Source: Clostridiales bacterium S5-A14a (GTDB lineage: Bacteria > Bacillota > Clostridia > Peptostreptococcales > Anaerovoracaceae). Taken from it: a DNA stretch of 64,000 bases. Both the position numbers and the translations under genes were made by a program. Below the pieces are notes generated by a model. It had not been told where the DNA came from, did not search any database, and saw only the letters and a list, made by a program, of their open reading frames with translations. Of this stretch, positions 1-8,263 are shown piece after piece (position 1 is the stretch's first letter; each line of letters starts with the position of its first letter). The stretch is from assembly GCA_000758905.1 (NCBI GenBank), contig JRNA01000003.1, positions 62,001-126,000 on the forward strand. Reading direction: 5' to 3'.

Positions 1-66
1 AAAACCGCTGCGGAGAACTTAGACTTTGCAGCGGTTTCTGCCATACTGGAAAATATTGACAAATAA
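1..66 (+). CDS. C-terminal tail of an upstream gene (partial)
   Basis: Reading from base 1 gives an open frame of 21 residues ending in TAA at 64-66, with ordinary composition (ending AILENIDK). The start lies outside the window. No family can be recognised from so little. It is followed 43 bases later by the next start on the same strand, so the two may be cotranscribed. The inverted repeat at 2-11/29-38 lies inside this frame. Confidence 0.45.
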   Translation, partial: KTAAENLDFAAVSAILENIDK

Positions 67-109
67 TCTGAACAGATGTAAAATATTACCAGGAGGCTGA
101 TTTAAAGAT

Positions 110-868
110 ATGATGTACAAAATACGCAAGATGTCGGAGGGTGTGTCGATAAAGGTGAAATATGAATCAGGCGAGAGTATCGACAGACTGGAACTAGCGA
201 GATTTTCGAATGCGAATCTGGGCTCTTTTATTAGCGATGCTGAAATTAGGGGCAGATGGGTGGTTGCACAGACTAACTGGGAAGTCACATTGTCGGAATA
301 CCTAGAAAACAATCTGAATCTACAGGCAATTGTTTTGTTGCTAAAGCAGTGTATCGACCTCGTTGAGGACATCGTAAAGAATAATTTTCTTTTAATGTAT
401 GTGGATTTTGATTTGGAACACGTGTGGGTGAGCAATTTTGAGGCTTTACAATTTCTTTATTTGCCAGCAGAAGAGGAGAGACAAAACTCGGGATTTATGA
501 ATTTCTTTGAGAGGGTGATCAGGGGAATTAAGGTTTCGGACAGCCTTGAGAAAGAGATTTTGAGAGAAATCATATATAAGGTAGAGAGAATGCCGTTTTT
601 TAGCAGTCGCCAGTTAAGAGCAATCATTGACTCCGTCGAGAGGAAGTATGAGGAAGTGCTGGCGAAAAGGCAGAATGAAAAAGTAGAGGAAGCACCAGTT
701 GGCACTTCCTCAGTTGGTCCGAATATTTATAATCTCAGCACCGGAGAAATAATAATGTATAATCCGGGCGATTTGATTGTTTTCTCAGATCGGAACTTAC
801 TAGATAGAGAATTACTTGATAAGGACATCTCCTGTCATTTCGCTAGGGACATCGAGCCCCATCAGTGA
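110..868 (+). CDS. DUF6382-like protein, function unknown
   Basis: A 252-residue protein with no signal peptide and no clear membrane segment. The N-terminal half resembles the DUF6382 domain that often precedes an FHA domain in Firmicutes, but no FHA domain follows here. Roughly residues 1-190 look like a folded acidic domain; a Gly/Ser/Pro-bearing stretch follows (about 200-220). An AGGAGG site at 91-96 lies 13 bases before the ATG, which is rather long. The last 57 bases run antisense into the 3' end of gpmI, so the final ~19 residues are dictated by gpmI sequence, suggesting a C-terminal truncation that reads into the neighbour. The family call is from resemblance only. Confidence 0.55.
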   Translation: MMYKIRKMSEGVSIKVKYESGESIDRLELARFSNANLGSFISDAEIRGRWVVAQTNWEVTLSEYLENNLNLQAIVLLLKQCIDLVEDIVKNNFLLMYVDFDLEHVWVSNFEALQFLYLPAEEERQNSGFMNFFERVIRGIKVSDSLEKEILREIIYKVERMPFFSSRQLRAIIDSVERKYEEVLAKRQNEKVEEAPVGTSSVGPNIYNLSTGEIIMYNPGDLIVFSDRNLLDRELLDKDISCHFARDIEPHQ

Positions 869-2419
869 GAGCAGGGTTGGTGCGATATCCGCAAGCTTGC
901 CCCAAGGACCCTGTGGTTCCATTACCTTGGAATTTTCTCTTCCAGCGATATATTCTCCCCAGCCAGATGCCATTTCCTTGAACTCACAAGGATTGTTGCT
1001 TATGTGAACAAGGGGCACGAGATTTAGAGAATGTGATGTTACAACATTGTCGTCTTCGTCGATCATCACGTCTGAATTTCCGTGGTCTGCTGTTAAGAGG
1101 ATTTGACCATCGAGAGAAAGAACGCAGTCGACGATTTCAGATACGAGGGTGTCAAGCTTTTCAACGGCCTTTATGGCCGCATCCATAACGCCTGTGTGGC
1201 CAACCATGTCAGAGTTTGCGAAATTCAAAATTATCAAATCATATTTTTCAGATTTAACGGCATCTATTACGTTTTCCGCTACTTCGGGTGCACTCATCTC
1301 TGGCTGCAAATCGTATGTTGCAACGCTAGGAGATTTGATGAGGATTCTGTCCTCACCCTCATAAGGCTTTTCGACACCACCGTTAAAGAAGAATGTAACA
1401 TGGGCGTACTTTTCCGTTTCGGCAATCCTCAGTTGCTTGAGTCCGAGCGACGAGATGTATTCGCCGAGGGTGTTCTTGATGTGCCTAGGCGGATATGCAA
1501 CATGCACGTTTTTTATCGTTGCGTCGTAGACCGTCATTGTTACATAGTGGAGATCTTTAAACAAAGTTGGACGGTTTAGTCCCTCTAGCTCTGTGTCTAC
1601 GAAGGATCTTGTGATTTCTCTTGCTCTATCAGGCCTAAAGTTGAACATGATGATTGAATCGCCGTCCCTTACAGGCTTTGCACCGCGAATGAATGTAGGG
1701 GTAACAAATTCATCGGTTTCGTCGCGAGAGTATGCGGCTTTGAGTGCCTCGGATGCCGAGTCAGCTAGCAGATATTTAGCCTCTTCCTCAGGATTTTCAC
1801 CCATGGTTAAGGCATCGTATGCGATCTGGACACGCTCCAATCGCTTGTCCCTATCCATGCCGAAGTATCTTCCGCCGATGGATGCAATTTTGCCGATGCC
1901 AAGCTCAGAAATTTTCTTTTCGAGAGCATCGATGTACTGACCTGCACACTGCGGCGGCACATCTCTTCCGTCCAAAAATGCGTGGATATAGACTTCTTTG
2001 ATATCCCTTTGTTTTGCCATGTCAAGAAGTGCGAAAAGATGTTCAATATGGCTGTGTACACCACCGTCCGAAAGAAGACCGAAGAGGTGAAGGGCAGTTC
2101 CCTTGGATTTGGCTCGATCCATGGCTTCGATCAACACCTCATTTTTGAAAAATTCGCCTTCGGATATATCTTTTGAGATGAGAGATAAATCTTGATAGAT
2201 TATACGCCCTGCGCCGATGTTCATGTGTCCTACCTCGGAATTGCCCATCTGCCCATCAGGAAGTCCGACAGACTGACCGCAGGCAATCAGCTTGGTCCAC
2301 GGATATTTTGTGAATATCGCATCTAAGTTGGGGGTGTTTGCCTGTGCTATCGCGTTTCCGAAACTATGTGAATTTAGACCGAATCCATCGAGGATCATCA
2401 ACATCGCTTGCTTTCTCAT
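812..2419 (-). CDS. gpmI: 2,3-bisphosphoglycerate-independent phosphoglycerate mutase
   Basis: Interconverts 3- and 2-phosphoglycerate in glycolysis using two Mn ions and a phosphoserine intermediate; cytosolic. The 535 residues are slightly longer than the usual ~510. The first metal Asp is in the DGFG motif (D11) and the catalytic Ser is S61 in GQMGNSEVGH. The C-terminal half carries the alkaline-phosphatase-type metal motifs (ILNFANSDMVGHTG, LLTADHGNSD). The start ATG is preceded by AAGGAG. It is transcribed away from addA from a 77-bp shared intergenic region, and its 3' end overlaps the 3' end of the DUF6382-like gene. Confidence 0.97.
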   Translation of the reverse strand: MRKQAMLMILDGFGLNSHSFGNAIAQANTPNLDAIFTKYPWTKLIACGQSVGLPDGQMGNSEVGHMNIGAGRIIYQDLSLISKDISEGEFFKNEVLIEAMDRAKSKGTALHLFGLLSDGGVHSHIEHLFALLDMAKQRDIKEVYIHAFLDGRDVPPQCAGQYIDALEKKISELGIGKIASIGGRYFGMDRDKRLERVQIAYDALTMGENPEEEAKYLLADSASEALKAAYSRDETDEFVTPTFIRGAKPVRDGDSIIMFNFRPDRAREITRSFVDTELEGLNRPTLFKDLHYVTMTVYDATIKNVHVAYPPRHIKNTLGEYISSLGLKQLRIAETEKYAHVTFFFNGGVEKPYEGEDRILIKSPSVATYDLQPEMSAPEVAENVIDAVKSEKYDLIILNFANSDMVGHTGVMDAAIKAVEKLDTLVSEIVDCVLSLDGQILLTADHGNSDVMIDEDDNVVTSHSLNLVPLVHISNNPCEFKEMASGWGEYIAGRENSKVMEPQGPWGKLADIAPTLLSLMGLDVPSEMTGDVLIK

Positions 2420-2453
2420 CTTTGTTCTCCTTTTAAATTCAAAATTTAATTTA

Positions 2454-2490
2454 ATTATAGCAGATGTTTTGATATAATTAAAGGCGGAGG
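2454..2490. promoter_or_regulatory. Divergent promoter region of gpmI and addA
   Basis: The 77-bp gap has a perfect TATAAT at 2473-2478 facing addA and another TATAAT on the minus strand at 2454-2459 facing gpmI, with a GGCGGAGG ribosome site for addA at 2483-2490. No good TTGACA box is visible for either. The two -10 elements lie about 14 bp apart, so polymerases on the two promoters could not both be bound. Confidence 0.5.
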
Positions 2491-2496
2491 TGCGGC

Positions 2497-5400
2497 ATGG
2501 CTGGCGTTAGGTGGAATAGAGAACAAAATATTGCGATTCATGCAAGGGCGAAGGATATTCTCGTGGCAGCTGCAGCGGGATCGGGCAAAACGGCTGTAAT
2601 GGTCGAAAGAGTCGTGAGACTGATACTTTCGGGTGTTCCGCTTGAGAAAATGCTCATCGTTACATTCACTAATGCATCTACGGCGGAGATGAAGTCGAGG
2701 ATTAGGAAGGCACTCAAGAGCGGCATAGAAAAATCCGATGACCCGGAAGAGAGAAGAATTTTCAGGGAGCAACTTGATGCGCTTGCTACCGCAGACATAA
2801 GTAACTTCCACGGTTTTGCGATGAAGATAATCAATCAGTTTTTCCACAAGCTGCCTGACCTTGAGCCAGGATATAGGGTTGAGGACGAGCTGAAAATCAG
2901 AGCAATCTCAGGAAACGTTATAGACGAATTGTTTTATGACTACTTCAATTCGCAGGACGAGAAACATCAGAGATTCATAGATTTTCTCGATGACTACAGC
3001 AATGGCAGAACCTTTGGCGACATCAAGAACAAAATAATTGCGCTCCACGGCGAAATCAGAAATATCCCAAGGTATGAGGATGTGGTCCGCAGGATGATCG
3101 ATGACTACAGGGGCATAGAAAACCAGGACGATCTTGATTTCTATTTGAGAAGCAAGGAAAAAATTGCGAGATATTATGAAGATCTAATTGAAGAAAACAA
3201 CTCTAAAGCTAAGAAGTCTAAGAAAAAAGCTGCGGAGAATGAAGATAATAAGGAAGAACTTTTTAAGCCGACGCTGAATGCTTTGAAACAGGCCGCATTT
3301 ATAATGGAACTTGTGCTCGATTTTGATGAGAAATTCAGACTCGCGAAGAAGTCTGCAGGCGTAATAGATTTCTCGGACATAGAGCATTTTGCAATCAAAC
3401 TCCTCGATGAGGAGAGCGTTGCAGACTTTTATTCGAAGAAGTTTGAATATATATTCGTAGACGAGTACCAGGATACGAGTGCCCTGCAAGAATATTTTAT
3501 TGAGAAAATTTCAAAGAAGAGCAGTCTCTTCATGGTTGGCGATATCAAGCAGAGCATATATAGATTCAGGAACGCAGAGCCGCAAATTTTTCAGGATAAA
3601 TATGATAGGTTCACACCTGAAAAAGATGCTTTGTTAGGAGCTAATGATGAGGCGGAGCGGATAGATGGCGATTTTGATTTTAAGGATCAATCCATAAGAA
3701 TTGACCTCTCCGCAAATTATAGGAGCAAAAAATACATCCTAGATGCTGTGAATAATCTGTTCCGTGACAGGATGGACGGATATAACGAGGAAAGTGAGCT
3801 TAAGATTGGAGCCCCAAACCCGGAGAATGCTCTTCACGAGCCGACATACCACTTTGTAAATGTTGAGAGAAACGAAGAGGCAAACCGCGATGAGCTTGAG
3901 GCGGTGCTTGTCGCAAAAATAATAAAGGACCAATTGGGACAAGAGTATTTTGTTGAAGGCTATGAGGAAGATCCCAAGACTGGCGAAAAGGTTAAGACGA
4001 GCAACAGAAAAACTCTTGAATACAGGGACATGGTCATACTTTCGCGAGCGGTGTCTGGATATGGTACAAACTTGGCGAAAAAACTGGTAGAACTAGGGAT
4101 TCCGGCATATGTTACCAAGAAAAGCGATTTTTTTGAAGCTATAGAAATCAGGATTTTTCTGTGCCTGCTTGAGGTTGTGGAAAACAGACTTTCGGATATA
4201 GCTCTTTTGGCGTTGCTGAAGTCAGAGATTTACGGCTTCACAGACGAGGAACTGGCACGCATAGCACTCAAGAATGAGGAACACTTCTACCTGAACATGA
4301 TTTCTTACGTGAAATCCGGGGAGCAGGAAGATTTAATTGAAAAAATACGACGTTTTGACGGGCAGATTGAGCGTTTCAGAACACTTGCAATTGAGGAATC
4401 GCTTGATGAATTTCTCTGGCATCTGATGCAGGAAACAAACTACTATATGATGGCAGGGGCAATGCCTCTAGGGGATGTAAGGCAGGCAAATCTTCAGTAT
4501 CTCATTGAACTGGCGCTGGATTATGAGGAGAGAGGAAATGTGGGCCTTTCGGGCTATCTTGACATGTTAAACCGCATCAAAATAGACGAAAACCTAAACA
4601 TGGATGAGGCGGACGTGACAGGTGAAGGCGCAAATGCTGTGAAGATTGCGAGCATCCACTGGAGCAAGGGCTTAGAGTTTCCGATGGTAATTTTGACGGG
4701 ATATAATAGGAAGATGAACAGGACAAGCTTCAACTGGAGCTTTCACAAGGACATTGGACTCGCGCTTAAGGCAATCAACCCGAAGAAGGTCAAGCCGGAT
4801 GATACGATTTTGACAAGACTCATTAAAAACATCAAGGACAATGAGGAAGATGAGGAATCGATGAGGGCACTCTACGTCGCACTGACGAGGGCAAAAGATT
4901 TTCTCTATGTCGTAGGCGTGCAGCCGAAGATGAACTATAAGTCGCTGAGCACCATGCTCGAATGGAATGGGAAGAGACAGGACTATGTGGTCGATGACAT
5001 CCTGGCTTTTGAGCAGGAAATCAGGGAAGACTACGAGAATACTCGTGAAGGCACAAAATATTCCGCTGAGAATGGGGATGGTGTGGAGATTTTTGATGAA
5101 GCTCTGTTTGAGGATGTCAGAAGAAAACTCGAGTATGTATATCCATACAAGAAATCATCGGAGATCAAGCCAAAGTATACGGCAACAGAAATCAACAAGC
5201 AAAGAAATTATGACGAGGATTTCTTTGAATTTTTGGATATGCCGACAGATTTAATAGATCCTAGCAATACAGAGAAAACATATTTTGTAGATTCAGGCAG
5301 CAAAGAAAAAACAGAGTTAGTAGATTCAGTCAGCACAGAAAAGATGCCAGGGGAGCCTCAACTTGCGGAACCTCGCTTCCTAAAAGCACATCAGGTTGCG

Positions 5401-6081
5401 ACGGCGGCTTGGAGGGGTAGCCTCTATCACAAAATTTTGGAGATGTGCGACTATACCGCCGCAGTGAAGCCGGGAGAATGCGATAACTATTTGAATGAGC
5501 TAGTCGCAGACATGATAAAGAAAGAAATTATAAGTGCCGATGAATTAAAAGAAATCGATCTTGAGAAAATAAAGAGGTTTTTTGAGGGCAATCTCGCAAA
5601 GAGGATGGCAGCGGCAACGGAAAAAGGACAGCTTTATAAAGAAAAACAATTCATTTATATGACCACGCCGAATGATGAGATATTTCGCTCGACCAAAGGA
5701 GAATCTTACGAGGGTTCTGATAAAGCGGAATTGCCGGACAAAGCTGAATTGTCTGACAAGGCGAAAATGCCGGACAAAGCTGAATTGCCAGAAGAAAACG
5801 TCATAGTGCAGGGCATAATCGACGCCTTCTTTATCGAAGAAAATGAGGCCGGAGAGAAATATTTTGTGCTGGTGGATTTTAAGACCAATCGCATCGATGA
5901 GAGGTATAGGGAAAGCGAGCTAGAGAGGCTGAAAGAACTATACAGAGGACAGATGCTGACCTATGAGAAGGCATTGAAATACAGCAATTTCTTGGGTGAA
6001 GGCAGAGGGAGACCTGGCACTGAACCGAAGATTGAAAAAATAATTTATCACATGGGAACAAATCTTTGCATTAAATATTAA
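2497..6081 (+). CDS. addA: ATP-dependent helicase/nuclease subunit A (AddA)
   Basis: UvrD-like helicase with a C-terminal RecB-type nuclease; with AddB it processes double-strand breaks for RecA loading. The 1194 residues match the family. Seen: Walker A AAAAGSGKT at 24-32, Walker B VDEYQDT near 322-328, the late helicase motif with RALYVALTRAKD, and nuclease residues D1109 (QGIID) and D1127/K1129 (VDFKTNR). Two low-complexity insertions stand out: a Ser/Thr/Glu/Lys stretch near residues 918-950 and a four-fold six-residue repeat at 1075-1098 in the nuclease domain. AddB, usually encoded just upstream, is not in the window. The start is set by GGCGGAGG seven bases before the ATG. Confidence 0.95.
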   Translation: MAGVRWNREQNIAIHARAKDILVAAAAGSGKTAVMVERVVRLILSGVPLEKMLIVTFTNASTAEMKSRIRKALKSGIEKSDDPEERRIFREQLDALATADISNFHGFAMKIINQFFHKLPDLEPGYRVEDELKIRAISGNVIDELFYDYFNSQDEKHQRFIDFLDDYSNGRTFGDIKNKIIALHGEIRNIPRYEDVVRRMIDDYRGIENQDDLDFYLRSKEKIARYYEDLIEENNSKAKKSKKKAAENEDNKEELFKPTLNALKQAAFIMELVLDFDEKFRLAKKSAGVIDFSDIEHFAIKLLDEESVADFYSKKFEYIFVDEYQDTSALQEYFIEKISKKSSLFMVGDIKQSIYRFRNAEPQIFQDKYDRFTPEKDALLGANDEAERIDGDFDFKDQSIRIDLSANYRSKKYILDAVNNLFRDRMDGYNEESELKIGAPNPENALHEPTYHFVNVERNEEANRDELEAVLVAKIIKDQLGQEYFVEGYEEDPKTGEKVKTSNRKTLEYRDMVILSRAVSGYGTNLAKKLVELGIPAYVTKKSDFFEAIEIRIFLCLLEVVENRLSDIALLALLKSEIYGFTDEELARIALKNEEHFYLNMISYVKSGEQEDLIEKIRRFDGQIERFRTLAIEESLDEFLWHLMQETNYYMMAGAMPLGDVRQANLQYLIELALDYEERGNVGLSGYLDMLNRIKIDENLNMDEADVTGEGANAVKIASIHWSKGLEFPMVILTGYNRKMNRTSFNWSFHKDIGLALKAINPKKVKPDDTILTRLIKNIKDNEEDEESMRALYVALTRAKDFLYVVGVQPKMNYKSLSTMLEWNGKRQDYVVDDILAFEQEIREDYENTREGTKYSAENGDGVEIFDEALFEDVRRKLEYVYPYKKSSEIKPKYTATEINKQRNYDEDFFEFLDMPTDLIDPSNTEKTYFVDSGSKEKTELVDSVSTEKMPGEPQLAEPRFLKAHQVATAAWRGSLYHKILEMCDYTAAVKPGECDNYLNELVADMIKKEIISADELKEIDLEKIKRFFEGNLAKRMAAATEKGQLYKEKQFIYMTTPNDEIFRSTKGESYEGSDKAELPDKAELSDKAKMPDKAELPEENVIVQGIIDAFFIEENEAGEKYFVLVDFKTNRIDERYRESELERLKELYRGQMLTYEKALKYSNFLGEGRGRPGTEPKIEKIIYHMGTNLCIKY
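5719..5790 (+). repeat. Four 18-bp tandem repeats inside addA
   Basis: Four consecutive in-frame 18-bp units encode DKAELP, DKAELS, DKAKMP and DKAELP. They sit in a loop of the AddA nuclease domain between the EKQFIYM strand and the QGIID metal motif. Units differ at a few, mostly third, positions, so the array is not brand new, but it could change copy number by slippage without breaking the frame. Confidence 0.85.
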
Positions 6082-6149
6082 TAAATGTGTGATGCACAGG
6101 ATTTTAGGGTATAAAAGCCAATGACAGATAATTTGGTACGGAGGTAATG

Positions 6150-7094
6150 ATGAGAAATAGAAGCAGGTATTCTGAGATGGAAAGTGCTTGGTTCGGACTG
6201 AACGAACCTGAAATTTCAGAAGTGAGCTCAGATGTTGTTGTTTTCGGAATACCGTTTGACGGCAGCGAGAGTGGCAGAGGTGCAGCGGCTGAGACTCCTG
6301 ACCTTTTGAGAAGAAATACAATGGAAGCAAGCCCATGCACCGAGGATTTGGATTTTTTTGATCAGCTCAAGGTGTATGATGGCGGAGACTTTAGGGGAAC
6401 TGATAGAGAGACTATTTACAAAGAAGTTGAAGACTATGTTGCCTCGATTGTCGATATGAGGAAGAAATTTACCATGATAGGTGGCGACCACAGCGTTTCC
6501 ATTCCAGTTATGAAGGGTATCGACAAGAAGATTTCTGGAAGCCTTGGAATCATCAACCTCGGTGCCTATCTTGATATTAGAGATGACGAAGACGGGGACA
6601 ATCTGAGCAGCTCAACTGTTATGAGTCGTGCTCTTGAACTTGAATCCGTTGCTGGACCAGAAAATATTTATAATATTGGAATACGCGCATTGAACAGGCA
6701 GGAATTTGACAAGGTTAAAGCAGGCAAATTCAACGTGAAGACAGCAAAGGACTGTTTTGTTGAGGGTGCAGAGGCAGTTGCGCTTGACTGCGTGGCGAAG
6801 ATGAAGGACTTTGATCGAATTTACTTGACCTTTAATATAGACGTGCTAGACCCAGGGTTTGCGGCAGGAACTGGAATGCCTCAGCTTGGTGGACTTACAC
6901 CTAGGATGATTTTTGACATACTCTCGATTTTGTTCGGGCGTTTGAACATAATGGGATTTGATATGGTTGAGATCGCCCCAGCACTTGATGATAGCCTGAC
7001 AGCAATGTATGCGGGCAGAAGACTTGTTAAGCAGATGTGGGCGCACTGGGCTGCTAAACTAGGTAAGCTCGAGAAGTTGAATGATAAAGAGTAA
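6150..7094 (+). CDS. Arginase/agmatinase-family (ureohydrolase) protein with altered metal site
   Basis: A 314-residue protein with the ureohydrolase fold signatures: [15 protein letters not shown], and [13 protein letters not shown] followed by GGLTPRM. Active members use two Mn ions held by His-x..-DAHxD-..-DxD. Here the first His is present (H114), but DAHxD reads GAYLD (Asp to Gly138, His to Tyr140, D142 kept), DxD reads NID (Asp to Asn229, D231 kept), and the substrate-binding GTxPE Glu reads Gln245. A normal binuclear Mn site is therefore unlikely; it may be a pseudoenzyme or use other chemistry. ATG 6150 is preferred over 6147 because of its spacing from CGGAGG (6139-6144). It is followed closely by mscL. 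Confidence 0.85.
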   Translation: MRNRSRYSEMESAWFGLNEPEISEVSSDVVVFGIPFDGSESGRGAAAETPDLLRRNTMEASPCTEDLDFFDQLKVYDGGDFRGTDRETIYKEVEDYVASIVDMRKKFTMIGGDHSVSIPVMKGIDKKISGSLGIINLGAYLDIRDDEDGDNLSSSTVMSRALELESVAGPENIYNIGIRALNRQEFDKVKAGKFNVKTAKDCFVEGAEAVALDCVAKMKDFDRIYLTFNIDVLDPGFAAGTGMPQLGGLTPRMIFDILSILFGRLNIMGFDMVEIAPALDDSLTAMYAGRRLVKQMWAHWAAKLGKLEKLNDKE

Positions 7095-7116
7095 CGAGAA
7101 ACAGGAGAAGCGGAAA

Positions 7117-7497
7117 ATGAAAGGTTTTATTAAAGAATTTAAGGAATTTATCTCAAGAGGCAACGTGATTGATTTAGCAGTTGCAGTTGTTATAGGCGGT
7201 GCGTTTACTAAGATTGTAAATTCACTCGTCAACGACATAATAATGCCTATAATCGGAGTTATAATCGGAGGCATTAACTTTGAGCATTTAATGGTTACCG
7301 TTGGAACAGCTGAAATCAAATACGGAATGTTCATTCAGGCAATTGTGAACTTCCTTCTTATAGCATTTGTAATATTTTGCATTATCAAGGCAATCAATAC
7401 ATTTAACAAGAAGAAAGAGGATGCGCCAGAAGAACCAGCAAAACCTTCAGAAGATATTGTTTTGTTAACTGAAATCAGAGATCTTCTTAAGAAGTAA
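7117..7497 (+). CDS. mscL: Large-conductance mechanosensitive channel MscL
   Basis: Homopentameric inner-membrane channel that opens under high membrane tension and releases solutes after osmotic downshift. The 126 residues are typical. The N-terminal amphipathic helix ([15 protein letters not shown]) leads into TM1 with [15 protein letters not shown], then a short extracellular loop, TM2 near residues 66-90, and the conserved cytoplasmic helix ending [12 protein letters not shown] longer frame opens at 7081, but the AGGAG at 7103-7107 and the conserved N-terminus fix the start at 7117. It lies 22 bases after the ureohydrolase stop, probably cotranscribed. Confidence 0.96.
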   Translation: MKGFIKEFKEFISRGNVIDLAVAVVIGGAFTKIVNSLVNDIIMPIIGVIIGGINFEHLMVTVGTAEIKYGMFIQAIVNFLLIAFVIFCIIKAINTFNKKKEDAPEEPAKPSEDIVLLTEIRDLLKK

Positions 7498-7501
7498 AAT
7501 C

Positions 7502-7564
7502 GCCGAGTGGTCCTTGGTAGAGTCAAGGAAAGTGCGGACGACAACGGAAAGCCATCAAAATGGC
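7502..7564 (+). other. Intergenic segment with short hairpins
   Basis: Between mscL and the ferritin gene there are two small stems: CCTTG 7512-7516 with CAAGG 7524-7528, and GCCAT 7551-7555 with ATGGC 7560-7564. The segment is more GC-rich than the DNA after it and has no open frame. No T-run follows, so it is not a standard terminator. I do not recognise a known RNA family; it may be a small structured RNA or a leader of the ferritin gene. Confidence 0.3.
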
Positions 7565-7600
7565 AATCCTAAAGATAGTTAAAAATGTTAATAATTAAAT

Positions 7601-7615
7601 TACATACAATATGTA
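7601..7615. promoter_or_regulatory. Inverted repeat upstream of ferritin (possible operator)
   Basis: TACATA-CAA-TATGTA is a perfect 6-bp inverted repeat ending 18 bases before the ferritin ATG, directly upstream of the GGAGG ribosome site and within AT-rich DNA. It does not match a canonical Fur or PerR box. Position and symmetry fit a repressor site, but that is inference. Confidence 0.35.
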
Positions 7616-7633
7616 GAGAATGGAGGAATATAA

Positions 7634-8143
7634 ATGAAACTTGATAAGAAAATGGTAAAATTGTTGAACGATCAGTTTAATGCTGAGATGTATTCGGCGT
7701 ATTTGTATCTTGATTTTTCAAATTATTTTGAGGAAAAGGGGCTAAACGGATTTGCAAACTGGTACATGATCCAGGCAAAAGAAGAGATGGCACATGGAAT
7801 GATGTTTTATAACTACATTCATGAAAACGACGGAGCTCTTAAGCTAGAAGCAATTGATAGGCCTGAAGGAAATTACAAGGATGACCTTAAGGTTCTCGAA
7901 GAGGCTCTCAAACACGAGGAATACGTAACAAGCCTAATCGATAAGATAGTTTACGAAGCACGTGACCTCAAGGATCTTAGAACAGAGCACTTCCTAGCAT
8001 GGTTTGTAAACGAGCAGGCAGAGGAAGAGGCTACCGCAAGGGATCTAATCACAAAATACGAGCTTTTCGGAAAGGATGGCAAGGGTCTATACGCTCTCAA
8101 CGATGAGCTTGCAGGAAGAACATTCACTCCACCACAGATGTAA
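7634..8143 (+). CDS. ftnA: Ferritin
   Basis: Stores iron as a ferric core inside a 24-subunit shell, oxidising Fe(II) at a ferroxidase centre in each subunit. At 169 residues it is a normal non-haem ferritin. Ferroxidase ligands visible are Glu17 (NAEMYSAYLYL), Glu50 and His53 (AKEEMAHG), Glu94 (KHEEYV) and the Glu-rich helix with NEQAEEEA. The four-helix-bundle pattern is intact. An ATGGAGGA site precedes the ATG. A copper ATPase gene follows, separated by a hairpin, so this is a local metal-handling group but probably not one operon. Confidence 0.96.
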   Translation: MKLDKKMVKLLNDQFNAEMYSAYLYLDFSNYFEEKGLNGFANWYMIQAKEEMAHGMMFYNYIHENDGALKLEAIDRPEGNYKDDLKVLEEALKHEEYVTSLIDKIVYEARDLKDLRTEHFLAWFVNEQAEEEATARDLITKYELFGKDGKGLYALNDELAGRTFTPPQM

Positions 8144-8209
8144 GGTGGGTCTCAGAACATAAACCCTCTTTTAATCAACCTGGGTTTACAAAATATATAG
8201 GTTAGAAAT

Positions 8210-8245
8210 ATGCTCTGCGGCCCCTAGACTGTGGAGCATTTTGTT
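8210..8245 (+). terminator. Terminator-like hairpin between ferritin and copA
   Basis: ATGCTC 8210-8215 pairs with GAGCAT 8234-8239, followed by TTTTGTT. An additional stem AAACCC 8161-8166 with GGGTTT 8182-8187 lies upstream. The hairpin sits immediately before the copA ribosome site, so it may end ferritin transcription or act as a leader structure. Confidence 0.45.
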
Positions 8246-8263
8246 CATTCTAAGGAGGTTTCT

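Noticed and set aside
2-38. Inverted repeat AAACCGCTGC/GCAGCGGTTT resembling a terminator
   Set aside because: It lies inside an open frame that ends at 66 and is not followed by a T-run; composition of the frame looks coding.
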